From Maridesulfovibrio sp. (GTDB lineage: Bacteria > Desulfobacterota > Desulfovibrionia > Desulfovibrionales > Desulfovibrionaceae), in contig NZ_OY787459.1 in assembly GCF_963678865.1 (NCBI RefSeq), positions 3,941,381 to 4,005,380 on the forward strand: a stretch of 64,000 bases of DNA, written 5' to 3'. This document shows, one piece after another, positions 42,798 to 52,537 of this stretch (position 1 is its first letter; the number at the start of each line of letters is the position of its first letter). Under the pieces are notes generated by a model that saw only the letters and a list, made by a program, of their open reading frames with translations, did not search any database and was not told the DNA's origin. Position numbers and translations under genes: made by a program.

Positions 42798-43580
42798 GTG
42801 GAGAATAGCGATCTTAAGCCCATAGAAAAGTGGGATTCATTTTTTATCGACTGGCAGACAATGCGTTCTCTCGAGTATGATCGTTGGGAGGAATTTTTTT
42901 CGCTTTTCAATGAAGCCGATAAGGACCGTAAGTCGTGTCGGTTAGATCTGAATGAGCGTGTGCAGGACTTAGAATCCTTTTTTACTGATTTTGATTGTAA
43001 GCATAAAAACTTTCTCGCAGCAGGTAATGCCATCGACATTTGGAACGTTGCCGGGATCAAAAGGCGCGAGCTGCCTAATACTTCTATATTGGCGTGGCTT
43101 TGGGATTGTCGAGGGGATCACGGTCAGGGGGATGCTTTTTTAAAGAATTTTATGAGCCTAGTGTATGAAAAATACAAGGACTCCCTCCCTCCGTGTTTTC
43201 CTTGTTGCGAACTGCCTGAAAGATACATAACCCGTACTGAAATATGCCCCGGAATAGATAACCAAAGTCGGGTTGATATTGAAATTCTGGGCAGTGGACT
43301 TCAGCTTTTTGTTGAGGTGAAGATTGATGCAGCTGAAACTGGTAATCAGCTCAGCCGTTATCTCGATATAATCGAGATGCGTAGAGAAAAGGAGAGAGGT
43401 GTTATCTATCTGACTCCCGGTGGTAAGTCTCCAGATGATCAAAGTCTTAAGTCTGTTGTTCCCGTAAGTTGGAAAGATGTAGCTTTAAGTTTGGAAAGAA
43501 CTCTTACCGGACTTAATATTAAAAATTCCATGTGTCATTTTATGGTCAGTCAATTTAGTGAATATGTAAGGTCCTTTTAG
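42798..43580 (+). CDS. PD-(D/E)xK nuclease-superfamily protein (PDDEXK_4-like)
   Basis: This 260-residue protein has a GTG start. The sequence ELPNTSILAWLWD, then RVDIEI (catalytic Asp), FVEVKI (the E-x-K pair) and GNQLSRYLDI match the PDDEXK_4 family (PF14281) motifs as I know them. These proteins are often found in defence islands or next to mobile genes. It is much more AT-rich than the rsh gene before it. The next gene begins nine bases on and they probably form a pair. The target (DNA or RNA) is unknown. Confidence 0.75.
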   Translation: MENSDLKPIEKWDSFFIDWQTMRSLEYDRWEEFFSLFNEADKDRKSCRLDLNERVQDLESFFTDFDCKHKNFLAAGNAIDIWNVAGIKRRELPNTSILAWLWDCRGDHGQGDAFLKNFMSLVYEKYKDSLPPCFPCCELPERYITRTEICPGIDNQSRVDIEILGSGLQLFVEVKIDAAETGNQLSRYLDIIEMRREKERGVIYLTPGGKSPDDQSLKSVVPVSWKDVALSLERTLTGLNIKNSMCHFMVSQFSEYVRSF

Positions 43581-43588
43581 GTTAAATT

Positions 43589-44206
43589 ATGAAGTATTCT
43601 AATGAATTATGCCGGCTGGTTGCTAATAACATTGAAATTCTTGAAGAAGCTCCAAGTGTGCTTTCGGATATCGAATCAAAGATGTTCAAGGCTATGAATA
43701 AAAGGATTAAAGAGCGGATTGAGAATGCAGGTGATTGGAAAGGGGTGTATGATTACTATACAAACGATAAATATAATGAAACAAGCTTTGCTCCTTTGTC
43801 TTGGCCGAATAATGCAGAAGAAAATTATGCAGCGTTTTTTACCTTAAGCCTTTTTGACGAAGAAGATTCGTATTGGGTGTCTGTTTTTTTCGGTTTGAAG
43901 AATTCCAGCATGTGTTTCAATGTGGGGTTTGACGCAAATTACTTTTCGTTAACAGATTCAGAGTTAAAAGTTAAAGTTAATGAGTTTTTTGCCAATCATA
44001 ATGAGTTATCGCAGCGCGGTTTTAGGTTGATTTATCCCACCTCTAAATACTGTCGCTTAAGCAGGGGATTTAGTTTTGATCGTAATAAGTTTATTGAGGA
44101 ACTTCCTGCTTGGGATGAAACTTTTGATCCGCTGGACAAGGCACTAGATGATGTTCTTGCCAGTGTGCCTCTGATTGAAAAATTTATTGATGAGCTCAAA
44201 AACTGA
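43589..44206 (+). CDS. Hypothetical protein paired with the PDDEXK_4-like nuclease
   Basis: This 205-residue soluble protein is AT-rich, with the ATG nine bases after the nuclease stop. It is rich in aromatic and acidic residues, with helical ends and a beta-rich middle (FFTLSLFDEEDSYWVSVFFGL, SMCFNVGFDANYFSL). I do not recognise a family. Possible roles are specificity subunit, inhibitor or target sensor of the nuclease. A terminator follows at 44235. Confidence 0.6.
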   Translation: MKYSNELCRLVANNIEILEEAPSVLSDIESKMFKAMNKRIKERIENAGDWKGVYDYYTNDKYNETSFAPLSWPNNAEENYAAFFTLSLFDEEDSYWVSVFFGLKNSSMCFNVGFDANYFSLTDSELKVKVNEFFANHNELSQRGFRLIYPTSKYCRLSRGFSFDRNKFIEELPAWDETFDPLDKALDDVLASVPLIEKFIDELKN

Positions 44207-44234
44207 TTTTTTTATAGCTTGAATAAATCAAATT

Positions 44235-44272
44235 AAACCTCCCGCTGAACAGGATTCAGGGGGAGGTTTTTT
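44235..44272 (+). terminator. Rho-independent terminator after the nuclease pair
   Basis: AAACCTCCC-G-CTGAA pairs with TTCAG-G-GGGAGGTTT (44235-44249 and 44255-44269; one internal mismatch), followed by TTTTTT. The convergent hydrolase gene ends here as well. Confidence 0.88.
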
Positions 44273-44801
44273 ACATTTCGGCAATGATGGCTGCTGTCGT
44301 TTTTACTTCAATAATGATTGGAGCGTACAGTTCCGACCAGACGAAATTATGATGTTTAATGATTGTTGAGGCATTGAGGTAGGGTTTGTCTGCCGTGGTG
44401 TGTGCATCTGAGGCTACTTGTATTTTGTAGCCCATACTTGCAGCCTGCCGGACAGTTGTATCGATACAGAAATCCGTACAGCAACCGGTGATGATAAGTT
44501 CGTCAGCACCGGCGTCAGTAAGTTTTTTTGCAAGATCGGTTTTGCAGAAAGAATCGCAGCAGACCTTTTCTACCGTCACGTCAGTGGGCCGGAAATCAAG
44601 TTCGTCAAGAATCTGCCAGCCATCCGAGTCCCGTCCTAGTCCATCTTCCTCATTATTGTGGCGGATAAATATTACGGGGATATTTTTGTCCCGCGCTTCT
44701 CCGGTGAGTAAATTTATTCTGCTGACTACTCCTTCTGTATCGTAGCGGTTTCCCGTTGCAAACAGTGCTTTCTGCATGTCTATGACCAGTAGTGCTTTCA
44801 T
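44271..44801 (-). CDS. Isochorismatase-fold cysteine hydrolase
   Basis: This 176-residue protein has the family triad: Asp8 (LLVIDMQ), a Lys in TVEKVCCDSF (near residue 79) and a Cys in ITGCCTDFCIDTTVRQA (near 110). Members hydrolyse amides or esters such as nicotinamide, carbamates or isochorismate; the substrate cannot be told here. The cis-peptide-like ITG turn is present. It is a single gene, separated from the TetR-RND operon by a divergent promoter region. Confidence 0.9.
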   Translation of the reverse strand: MKALLVIDMQKALFATGNRYDTEGVVSRINLLTGEARDKNIPVIFIRHNNEEDGLGRDSDGWQILDELDFRPTDVTVEKVCCDSFCKTDLAKKLTDAGADELIITGCCTDFCIDTTVRQAASMGYKIQVASDAHTTADKPYLNASTIIKHHNFVWSELYAPIIIEVKTTAAIIAEM

Positions 44802-44965
44802 GTGATTGTCCTTCCTGTAGGTTGAAATAAGCCGGATTCACGTTTTTTTAGTTTGCTTTAAGGAAGAAGAAAAGCTTTGTCTTCATATTAATGTAAATGC
44901 TCAAATAACTCTGTAAAATTATTATTCAAAAGTTTTAAACGATCAATTTAAACAAAAAATTTAAA

Positions 44966-44975
44966 CAAACGTTTG
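44966..44975. promoter_or_regulatory. Palindrome candidate for the TetR-family regulator
   Basis: CAAACGTTTG is a perfect 10-bp palindrome in an A/T-rich context about 70 nt before the TetR start. Such dyads are typical TetR/AcrR operators in self-regulated efflux operons. Confidence 0.5.
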
Positions 44976-45045
44976 ACTTTGTGCAGGATGGTGTTTAGTT
45001 CTGTCCTTGTAAAGAATGAAGAAATCTCAGGTGAAAGGATCAGAT

Positions 45046-45711
45046 ATGACACAACATCCCAGAGGAAAGACGAATAAAGCCCGTGGCGAAGAAACTCGCC
45101 AGAAGCTTGTTGAAGTGGGCTTGAGGCTATTTGCCATGAACGGCTTCAACGGCGTGAGCATGCGCAGCCTTGCTTCGGAGGCGGAGGTGAATCTGGCAAC
45201 AGTCGGCTATCATTTCGGTGGTAAGCAAGGGCTTTACGAAGCTGTCATCCATGAGATTATCCGTTTTCGTGATGAAGTTATGCCCGGTGAGGATGCTGTA
45301 CGGGAACAGCTTGCCCGGTTCGAAGCCGGGGAAATAAACAAGGAAGATCTGGTCTCATGGTTTTTTCGTTCCCAGATGCAGGGTATTCTCAGTGATCCCA
45401 CAAGCCTTTGGGGGGTTATGCTGCTTAACCGCGAGTTGGCTGATCCGAGTGATTCATATCAGTTGCTTGATAGTGAATTTTTTACTCCATCCATTGATTC
45501 AATGGTTTTGCTGCTCAAGGCTGCAATGCCGGAAGAGACTTCGTACACCGAGGTTATGGCGGTAGGGTTGGCTTTGATTGGCATAGTTCTCAAGTTTGTT
45601 ATGCCCAAAGTTTTTACCGACCGTGTGGGCTGGGACGAGATAACTCCGGAACGAGTTGAGGAACTTATTGAAATTTTGTCCAGAAGGGCAGTAGCTTTTG
45701 TCTGCTGTTAG
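45046..45711 (+). CDS. TetR-family regulator of the RND efflux operon (CecR-like)
   Basis: This encodes 221 residues from the ATG at 45046, with AAGGA at suitable spacing; an ATG at 45016 in the same frame has a poorer site. The N-terminal helix-turn-helix is standard (GVSMRSLASEAEVNLATVGYHFGGKQGLYEAV). The C-terminal domain resembles the CecR/DUF1956 group, which controls multidrug exporters. It is the first gene of an operon with an adaptor lipoprotein and RND pump, and probably represses it through the palindrome at 44966. Confidence 0.9.
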   Translation: MTQHPRGKTNKARGEETRQKLVEVGLRLFAMNGFNGVSMRSLASEAEVNLATVGYHFGGKQGLYEAVIHEIIRFRDEVMPGEDAVREQLARFEAGEINKEDLVSWFFRSQMQGILSDPTSLWGVMLLNRELADPSDSYQLLDSEFFTPSIDSMVLLLKAAMPEETSYTEVMAVGLALIGIVLKFVMPKVFTDRVGWDEITPERVEELIEILSRRAVAFVCC

Positions 45712-45724
45712 GAGGCATACTAAA

Positions 45725-46804
45725 ATGAAAAAAATAATCTTTATTTCAATATTGGTGCTTGGTTTTGCGCTATCAGGCTGTAAGGAAAAGCCTTCCCCAG
45801 TGCAGGAAGTTTTGCGGCCGGTAAAGACCATGCAGGTGGGTGAAGGCACTGCCGGCAGACAGTGGGTTTTTTCCGGCACAGCCGAGGATGCCCTGCAGTC
45901 CGATCTTTCTTTTCGCGTGGGTGGAAAAATTACGTCTTTTCCCGGTGATCAGATCGGCCGTAAATTCAGTGCCGGTGAAGTTATCGCACGGCTTGATCCT
46001 GCCGATTACGAGCTTGAAGTTCGGCAGGCTGAGTCCAACCTGGAACAGGTCCGTGCCAATTACATACGCGCCAAGGCTGATGTAGACCGCATTGAGCAGC
46101 TCTACAAACGTAAGGTTGTGTCCAAGTCCGAGCTGGATCAGTCAGAGGCTGACTTTAAATCCTATCATGCCCAACTGAATGCCTCGGCAAAGAAGCTTGA
46201 TATTGCCCGCAAGCGTCTGCGCTACACAGTGCTTAAGGCTCCCTTTGACGGCTGGGTCGGCGCGGTGGCTGTAAATGTGCATCAGAACGTGCAGTCCGGG
46301 CAGAAGGTCGTCGGCTTTAATGCCGGTAGACAGATGAAAATGTCTATTTCCCTGCCCGATACCCTGATAGCCAGCGTGAATGAAGGGGAGAAGGTGCAGG
46401 TTACTTTTGATGCCCTGCCCGGTAAGACCATGAAGGGGGTCATCATGGAAGTGGGCATCGGAACCAACGAAGGCGCTTCTTTCCCGGTTAAGGTTTATCT
46501 TGATAATTCCAAGCAGTTGGTGCGCAGCGGCATGTCCGGTAATGTGTGCTTTGCCGGGCGTTCTGTCAGTACCAATATTTTCGTAGCCCCATCAGCCATT
46601 GTCGGTAATCCTGACGGCAGCAAGCATGTCTGGGTAGTTCAGAACGGTTCTGTGGTTAAACGTCGTGATGTGACGGTTGGTTCCATGTCTTCTAAGGGCG
46701 TTCTGATTAAAGACGGGCTTAAAGCCGGTGAAATAGTGGTCACACGCGGTGTCCATTCCCTTAAGGATGGTTTGAAGGTTCGTAATGTCGGGGGGCTGTC
46801 GTGA
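45725..46804 (+). CDS. RND efflux periplasmic adaptor lipoprotein
   Basis: This encodes 359 residues from the ATG at 45725 behind a strong AGGAGG; a longer in-frame reading overlaps the TetR gene. There is a lipobox FALSGC. The lipoyl domain, alpha-helical hairpin (LEQVRANYIRAKADVDRIEQLYK) and beta-barrel domain of the AcrA/MexA type follow. It joins the RND pump encoded next, whose GTG start overlaps the stop of this gene (GTGA). Confidence 0.93.
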   Translation: MKKIIFISILVLGFALSGCKEKPSPVQEVLRPVKTMQVGEGTAGRQWVFSGTAEDALQSDLSFRVGGKITSFPGDQIGRKFSAGEVIARLDPADYELEVRQAESNLEQVRANYIRAKADVDRIEQLYKRKVVSKSELDQSEADFKSYHAQLNASAKKLDIARKRLRYTVLKAPFDGWVGAVAVNVHQNVQSGQKVVGFNAGRQMKMSISLPDTLIASVNEGEKVQVTFDALPGKTMKGVIMEVGIGTNEGASFPVKVYLDNSKQLVRSGMSGNVCFAGRSVSTNIFVAPSAIVGNPDGSKHVWVVQNGSVVKRRDVTVGSMSSKGVLIKDGLKAGEIVVTRGVHSLKDGLKVRNVGGLS

Positions 46805-49800
46805 ATCTCGCCAGATGGTGCATAGAAAATAACAGGACTTCAATAGCCCTGTTTGTGCTGATTGCCTTTGCAGGTGTGTCCACGTTCTTCAGTATTCCAA
46901 AATCAGAAGATCCTGATTTTACAATTCGTACCGCTGTGGTGAGCACTGTTTTCCCTGGTGCCTCGCCGCAGAGGGTGGAAGAGCTGGTAACGGATAAGCT
47001 GGAAGAAAAAATCAGGGAAATTGATGTTATCAAGAACGTCAGGTCCCAATCCATGACCGGGCTGTCGATTATCGAGGTTGAATTTCAGGACAACCAGAAA
47101 AATATGACCCCTATCTGGCAGCGTTTGCGCAACAAAGTGCTTGATGCAAAAAGCAATCTGCCTGCCGAGGCTTACGAGCCGGTTGTCAACGATGAATTCG
47201 GGGATGTTTTCGGTATCGTGGTTGCCCTGACCGGAGACGGCTTTACCTACCGCGAACTAAAAGATGTAGCCGACTATACTCGTGATGAATTGCTCTCCAT
47301 TCCCAGTGTGGGCAAGGTTGATCGCTGGGGATTGCAGGAAGAGCGGGTTTTTGTGGATTTTTCCAACTCGCGCATGGCGGCTGCCGGGATTACCCCCTTT
47401 GCCTTGGCCCAGATGCTTAACCAGCAGAACATGATCCGTCCCAGCGGCTCGGCCAAGGTCGGACCTGAGCGTATTTATATTGAGCCGACCGGGGAATTCA
47501 AGTCGGTTGATGATATCAAGGATATGTCCCTGCGCATCGAAGGCATGAAGTCTTCGCTCAAGCTTTCCGATGTCACCGACATCAGCCGCAGTTTTGCTGA
47601 TCCGCCGGGGGTCATGGCCCGTTATAACGGTGAACCGTGCATCATGCTGGCAATTTCCATGGCCGACGGCAATAATATTATGGAAGTTGGTAAACTGGTT
47701 TCCGAAAAGCTTGAGAAGCTTTCCAAGAATCTTTACCACGGCATGGAATACAATGTGATCGTCTATCAGCCAGATTACGTAGATACGGCGGTTACCGATT
47801 TCATGATCAACCTTCTAGAATCATTTGTTTTCGTAGTTATAATTATTCTTGTTTTCGCAGGATTCAGGACCGGGCTTATCGCCGGTTCGCTGGTGCCCAT
47901 GGCCATGCTGGGATGTCTTGCTTTGATGCCACTTTTTAATGTAGGGCTGCAGCGCATTTCCATTGCTTCGCTGATCATTGCATTGGGTATTCTGGTTGAT
48001 AACGGGGTTGTTGTTTCCGAGGCCATACTCGTTCGGCTTGCCGCCGGGGAGGATCGTCTGAAGGCTGTTGTAGGTTCGGTTTCTGAGTTGTGGATGCCGT
48101 TGCTGGCCGCTTCCCTGACCACTGTTTTTGCCTTTCTGCCCATTCCGCTGGCGGAAAACGCCACCGGGGAATACTGCTTTTCCCTGTTCGTCGTGGTCAG
48201 CCTGACCTTGCTTTGTTCATGGGGGCTGTCCATGTCCATGGTGCCTATGCTTTGCTATTATGTGCTGAAACCCAAAGTTGTGGTGCAGAGTTTTTCCAGC
48301 CGCATGTATCATATTTATCGTTCCATGCTGCTTTTCTGCCTCAAGCACAGGCCCAGTTTCCTTGCAGTGGTGCTTATCGCATGCATGGCTGCTTTCTGGG
48401 GATTCCAGTTTGTACCCAAAATGTTCTTCCCGCCCAACGAGCGTGCCCAGTTTACCATTGATTTCTGGCAGCCTTTTGGAACAGACATCACCGCTACCGC
48501 TGATGAAGTTGGCAAGCTGGAGAGGTTTTTGCTTGCGGATGAAGGCGTGGAAAGTGTCGGGACCTTTATCGGGCATGGCGGACCCCGCTGGTACCTGCCC
48601 CTGAACCTTGAGCAACGTAACAACAACCTTGCCACTTTTGTAGTCAACACCAAGAGTGTTGAAGCAACTGATGATGTTATTGAACGTGCTCGTAAGGAAC
48701 TGAAGTCAAATTTTCCCGATGCTGATTTCAGTCTCAAGAAGCTGATGAACGGGCCTCCGGTAGGCGCCCCGGTGCAGATTCGTATTTCCGGTCCGGATCA
48801 GAAAACACTCTATCTCCTGCGGGACAAGATTGCTGCAGTTCTGGAAAAGACTCCCGGAGTTGCCCGTGTCTGGGATGACTGGGGTCAGTGGACTAAAAAA
48901 ATGGAAGTCAACGTGGATCAGGATAAGGCCCGTCAGGCCGGATTAACCAGTTCTGATGTGGCTCTCAGTCTGCAGTCCAGCATGAGCGGTTATCAGGCCT
49001 CGGTTTATCGAGACGGTGATACCAATATCCCCATCATGCTGCGTACTGAGGGTGATTTCCGTAACCGGCTGGATAAGCTGGAGAGTCTGAATGTCTATTC
49101 ATATCAGGCCCAGAAGAATGTCCCGCTCAGTCAGATAGCATCATCCGAACTGGTCTGGCAGCCTTCTGATATCCGCCGCAGGGACCAGACCCGGACCATG
49201 ACCGTTAAGGCGGATTTGTTCGACGGCTACTTCGCTACATTGACTCTGGCTGCAGTTCAGCCGGAAATTGACAAGATGATACAATCATCAAACTGGCCGA
49301 TGGGTTATTCCGTGGCTTACGGCGGGGAGTTTGAGAAGAGTCAGGAAAGTCAGGATGCCATTAACGCACACATGCCTCTTGCCATGGGGCTTCTGGTTCT
49401 GGTGCTGATTTTTCAGTTCAACTCCTTCAGGCGTCCGCTGATTATCCTGCTGACCCTGCCGCCCATGATGTGCGGGATTACTCCGGGGATGATTCTGACA
49501 AATTCGCCCTTCGGCTTCATGCCCATGCTGGGAATGATCAGTCTGCTGGGGATTATCGTCAACAACGCCATCATGCTCATTGACCGTATCGAAATATTGC
49601 GCGGGCGGGGGATGGCCTTGGATAATTCCATTGTGCTGGCTTCCCTTGAGCGCGCGCGACCGATCATCATGACTGCAACTACCACCATTATCGGTATGGT
49701 CCCGCTTTCACTGCAGGGCGGTGAAATGTGGCGTCCCATGGCCAACTGCATCATGTCCGGTCTCATGTTCGCAACTGTGCTGACCCTGATTCTCTGCCCG

Positions 49801-49884
49801 GTTCTCTATTCACTATTCTTCAAACAGAGTTTCAAGAAATACGAATGGAGTCAGGATGTTGTCAAGCAGGGCAGTGATGTGTAG
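46801..49884 (+). CDS. RND-family (AcrB-type) multidrug efflux pump
   Basis: This 1027-residue inner-membrane pump has twelve membrane helices and two large periplasmic loops in the expected order. The helix 4 proton-relay region (IASLIIALGILVDNGVVVSEAI) and the C-terminal counterpart (MISLLGIIVNNAIMLIDRIE) are present. It belongs to the AcrB/MdtB-like hydrophobe/amphiphile efflux group. No TolC gene is in this operon. It is under the TetR-type regulator at the start of the operon. Confidence 0.95.
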   Translation: MNLARWCIENNRTSIALFVLIAFAGVSTFFSIPKSEDPDFTIRTAVVSTVFPGASPQRVEELVTDKLEEKIREIDVIKNVRSQSMTGLSIIEVEFQDNQKNMTPIWQRLRNKVLDAKSNLPAEAYEPVVNDEFGDVFGIVVALTGDGFTYRELKDVADYTRDELLSIPSVGKVDRWGLQEERVFVDFSNSRMAAAGITPFALAQMLNQQNMIRPSGSAKVGPERIYIEPTGEFKSVDDIKDMSLRIEGMKSSLKLSDVTDISRSFADPPGVMARYNGEPCIMLAISMADGNNIMEVGKLVSEKLEKLSKNLYHGMEYNVIVYQPDYVDTAVTDFMINLLESFVFVVIIILVFAGFRTGLIAGSLVPMAMLGCLALMPLFNVGLQRISIASLIIALGILVDNGVVVSEAILVRLAAGEDRLKAVVGSVSELWMPLLAASLTTVFAFLPIPLAENATGEYCFSLFVVVSLTLLCSWGLSMSMVPMLCYYVLKPKVVVQSFSSRMYHIYRSMLLFCLKHRPSFLAVVLIACMAAFWGFQFVPKMFFPPNERAQFTIDFWQPFGTDITATADEVGKLERFLLADEGVESVGTFIGHGGPRWYLPLNLEQRNNNLATFVVNTKSVEATDDVIERARKELKSNFPDADFSLKKLMNGPPVGAPVQIRISGPDQKTLYLLRDKIAAVLEKTPGVARVWDDWGQWTKKMEVNVDQDKARQAGLTSSDVALSLQSSMSGYQASVYRDGDTNIPIMLRTEGDFRNRLDKLESLNVYSYQAQKNVPLSQIASSELVWQPSDIRRRDQTRTMTVKADLFDGYFATLTLAAVQPEIDKMIQSSNWPMGYSVAYGGEFEKSQESQDAINAHMPLAMGLLVLVLIFQFNSFRRPLIILLTLPPMMCGITPGMILTNSPFGFMPMLGMISLLGIIVNNAIMLIDRIEILRGRGMALDNSIVLASLERARPIIMTATTTIIGMVPLSLQGGEMWRPMANCIMSGLMFATVLTLILCPVLYSLFFKQSFKKYEWSQDVVKQGSDV

Positions 49885-49905
49885 CAAAAGTGTATTAAAA
49901 TAATA

Positions 49906-49938
49906 AAGGCCCGCAATTCTTTATGAATTGCGGGCCTT
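49906..49938. terminator. Bidirectional terminator between RND pump and ispH
   Basis: AAGGCCCGCAATTC and its complement (49906-49919 and 49925-49938) form a 14-bp stem with a short loop. A- and T-rich flanks on both sides let it serve both convergent genes. Confidence 0.88.
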
Positions 49939-49956
49939 ATTGTTTTTTGGGATGTC

Positions 49957-50805
49957 TTATATATTTTCAACAATCTGCTGGATACTGTCAACCAGATGCT
50001 TGGGAGTGGATGCTCCGGCAGTCAGGCCGATTTTGTTAAGTTTTTTGAGTTCCTCAAAGGGAAGTTCCTCGGCAGTTTCCACATGGGTGCATTTGGTTCC
50101 TGCTGTTTCCACAACTTGTACCAAACGGCGGGTGTTTCCGCTGATGCGGCCGCCCACAACAATCATGTGATCCACTTCCCCTGAAAGGGAGATGGCTTCA
50201 TCCTGACGTTGGCGTGTGGCATCGCAGATGGTGTTCAGGGTTATAAAGTCGATGCCTTTGCTTTCCAGATAACTGATGCAGTCAGTGTAGACAGAGCGGT
50301 CCTGAGTGGTTTGGGCCGCAAGGCAGTATTTCTGGTCCGGGTCCAGATCGATGGCCTGAAGTTCATCACGGGAATCAAAAAGATGCGGACCTGCGGGACC
50401 GTAGCTGAGCAGGCCTTTTACTTCCGGATGGCTGTCCTCGCCGTAGAGCAGAAGAACCCGGTTGTCTTCAGTGTTGCGTTGGATAAGCAGTTGCGCTTTT
50501 TTGACTTTGGGGCAGGTGGCGTCAATGACATTTACACCGCGCTGGCGCAGCTCTTCTTCCACTGCTTTTGGTATGCCATGGGCGCGGATGACAACGTAAG
50601 CCCCTTCAGGAACGTCCTCCGGGGTCTTCGCGGTGATAACACCTTTTTTCTCGTAGTCTTCAAGGACCTGAGGATTGTGAATGATCGGTCCGAGTATGTA
50701 TATTTTCCCGCTTTCATTTTTTTCAATAAGAGAGTCCAGTTTGTTGAGTGCAAGGTCCACACCCATGCAGAAACCGGCTGTTTCCGCTCTGATAACTTCA
50801 ACCAT
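49957..50805 (-). CDS. ispH: 4-hydroxy-3-methylbut-2-enyl diphosphate reductase
   Basis: This 282-residue 4Fe-4S enzyme converts HMBPP to IPP and DMAPP at the end of the MEP pathway. The three cluster cysteines are in GFCMGV (Cys13), DATCPKV (near 97) and NTICDATRQRQ (near 193). Substrate-site segments IRAHGIP, GEDSHPEVKG and AGASTP are intact. Isoprenoid supply is relevant to the hopanoid genes that start 210 bp away on the other strand. Confidence 0.96.
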   Translation of the reverse strand: MVEVIRAETAGFCMGVDLALNKLDSLIEKNESGKIYILGPIIHNPQVLEDYEKKGVITAKTPEDVPEGAYVVIRAHGIPKAVEEELRQRGVNVIDATCPKVKKAQLLIQRNTEDNRVLLLYGEDSHPEVKGLLSYGPAGPHLFDSRDELQAIDLDPDQKYCLAAQTTQDRSVYTDCISYLESKGIDFITLNTICDATRQRQDEAISLSGEVDHMIVVGGRISGNTRRLVQVVETAGTKCTHVETAEELPFEELKKLNKIGLTAGASTPKHLVDSIQQIVENI

Positions 50806-51015
50806 TTAAGGCCTCCATATATTCACAGTACCTGAGCACTGAGTTGTTCGTGTCTGCTTAAAGGTATTTATATTACATTTCATCATGCTGTTTGGCAATG
50901 AGGCTGTTTTGAGCTGAACTTGGTTATAACCCATTGACCCTCAAGGGGAAGGAGAGTATTTTGCCGGAAAATTTATTTTGACTCTTAAAGCTGGAATCAA
51001 TTGGAGCCTTATAAG

Positions 51016-52398
51016 ATGAGTTCTGAGATTGTAAAAAAATATAGAGAAAGAATAGCGGAAGCATATGAATTGCACCGCAAATATGTAAACCCCCAGTTTG
51101 TGAGGGTTCTTGAAGTTATCGGCTATGACCGGAATTATGTTAGTTCCGAGGGAGCCTACCTGACCGATGCCAAGGGCGTAGAAGTTCTGGATTTTCTTTC
51201 CGGTTTCGGTGTCTACAATATCGGACGCAACCACCCTTATGTTGCCGGTGTCCTTAAGGAAGTAATGGATGAAAAGACCGCCAGCATCGTACAGATGGAC
51301 CTCGGGGTCATGTCCGGCATGCTCGCAGAGAAATTAGCTGAACTTGCTCCCGGCGACCTTGAAGCTGTATTTTTCACCAACTCCGGAACAGAAGGTGTTG
51401 AAGGCGCGCTCAAGTTTGCCCGTCAGGCCAGCGGAAAGCATAAGCTGGTCCATTGCCACCATGCCTTCCACGGGTTGACCCTCGGTTCTTTGTCCGTAAA
51501 TGCCAACCGCGAATTCAGGGATCGTAACGAACCCCTGCTGCCCGGCTGTACTGCCGTACCTTTTAACGATCTGGATGCCTTGGAAGAGGCTCTTAAGGGC
51601 GGCGACGTGGGCGCCTTCATTTTTGAAACCGTGCAGGGTAAAGGTGTTTTCGTTCCTGAAGACGGTTACCTCGCAGGTGCGCGCGAACTGTGCGACAAGT
51701 ACGGCACCTACATGATTGCTGACGAAGTTCAGTGCGGGCTGGGGCGGACCGGGAAGATGTTCGCAGTTGACCATTGGGGTGTGAAGCCCGATATTCTGGT
51801 TATTTCCAAGGCTCTTTCCGGTGGATATATTCCTGTGGGGGCGATAATTACCACCCGCGAGATTCATGGGAAAATTTTTGATTCCATGGAACGTTGCTTC
51901 GCACACTCCAATACTTTCGGTCAGAATGACCTTGCCATGGCAGCCGGGCTGGCGACTATAGAAATCCTTGAAAGAGAAAATCTGGTGGAAAATGCCGCCA
52001 GAATGGGTGCCCGAATTGAAGAAGGGATGCAGAAGCTTGCCGGCAAGTATGAAATGCTGACCGAAATCCGCGCCAAGGGGTTAATGATAGGCATGCAGTT
52101 CGGTGAACCTAAATCCATGACTTTGAAAGCCAGTTGGAAGCTGCTGCATAAAATGAATGATGACCTTTTTTGTCAGATGATAACCATGCCGCTGCTGGAA
52201 AAACATAACATTCTCAGCCAGGTTGCCGGACACGGACTTGATACTGTAAAGATTTTGCCTCCGTTGATGATCACCGATCAGGATGTGGATAAATTCCTCG
52301 CCGCCATGGATGATGTGCTTAAAGAGGCGCATAAGATTACCGGATCCGCATGGAAAACCGTGAAGGACCTTGGAATCCGTACTGCAAAGACTTCATAG
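51016..52398 (+). CDS. hpnO: Class III PLP aminotransferase, probable hopanoid aminotransferase HpnO
   Basis: This encodes 460 residues from the ATG at 51016 (GGAG upstream; the in-frame TTG at 51001 overlaps it). It has the PLP fold of class III aminotransferases, with the DEVQCGLGRTG segment and the Schiff-base lysine in VISKALSGGYIPVGA. Close relatives use ornithine, acetylornithine or glutamate-semialdehyde substrates. Location beside hpnN, hpnH and hpnG suggests HpnO, which makes aminobacteriohopanetriol. A hairpin after the gene could separate it from hpnN. Confidence 0.75.
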   Translation: MSSEIVKKYRERIAEAYELHRKYVNPQFVRVLEVIGYDRNYVSSEGAYLTDAKGVEVLDFLSGFGVYNIGRNHPYVAGVLKEVMDEKTASIVQMDLGVMSGMLAEKLAELAPGDLEAVFFTNSGTEGVEGALKFARQASGKHKLVHCHHAFHGLTLGSLSVNANREFRDRNEPLLPGCTAVPFNDLDALEEALKGGDVGAFIFETVQGKGVFVPEDGYLAGARELCDKYGTYMIADEVQCGLGRTGKMFAVDHWGVKPDILVISKALSGGYIPVGAIITTREIHGKIFDSMERCFAHSNTFGQNDLAMAAGLATIEILERENLVENAARMGARIEEGMQKLAGKYEMLTEIRAKGLMIGMQFGEPKSMTLKASWKLLHKMNDDLFCQMITMPLLEKHNILSQVAGHGLDTVKILPPLMITDQDVDKFLAAMDDVLKEAHKITGSAWKTVKDLGIRTAKTS

Positions 52399-52448
52399 CC
52401 GGAATTTATTGTTTAAAAGCTGAATTCGAAATTCGTGGATATTATGGG

Positions 52449-52480
52449 AGGCAAACTGTATGATAGTTTGCCTTCTTTGA
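52449..52480 (+). terminator. Hairpin after hpnO
   Basis: AGGCAAACT (52449-52457) pairs with AGTTTGCCT (52465-52473) and is followed by TCTTTGATT. It is a modest terminator or attenuator in the 139 bp between hpnO and hpnN. Confidence 0.6.
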
Positions 52481-52537
52481 TTATATGCCACGCCAAAAAA
52501 GACCCCTGCCGATCTATACCGCAGCGGGCAGAGTTTG

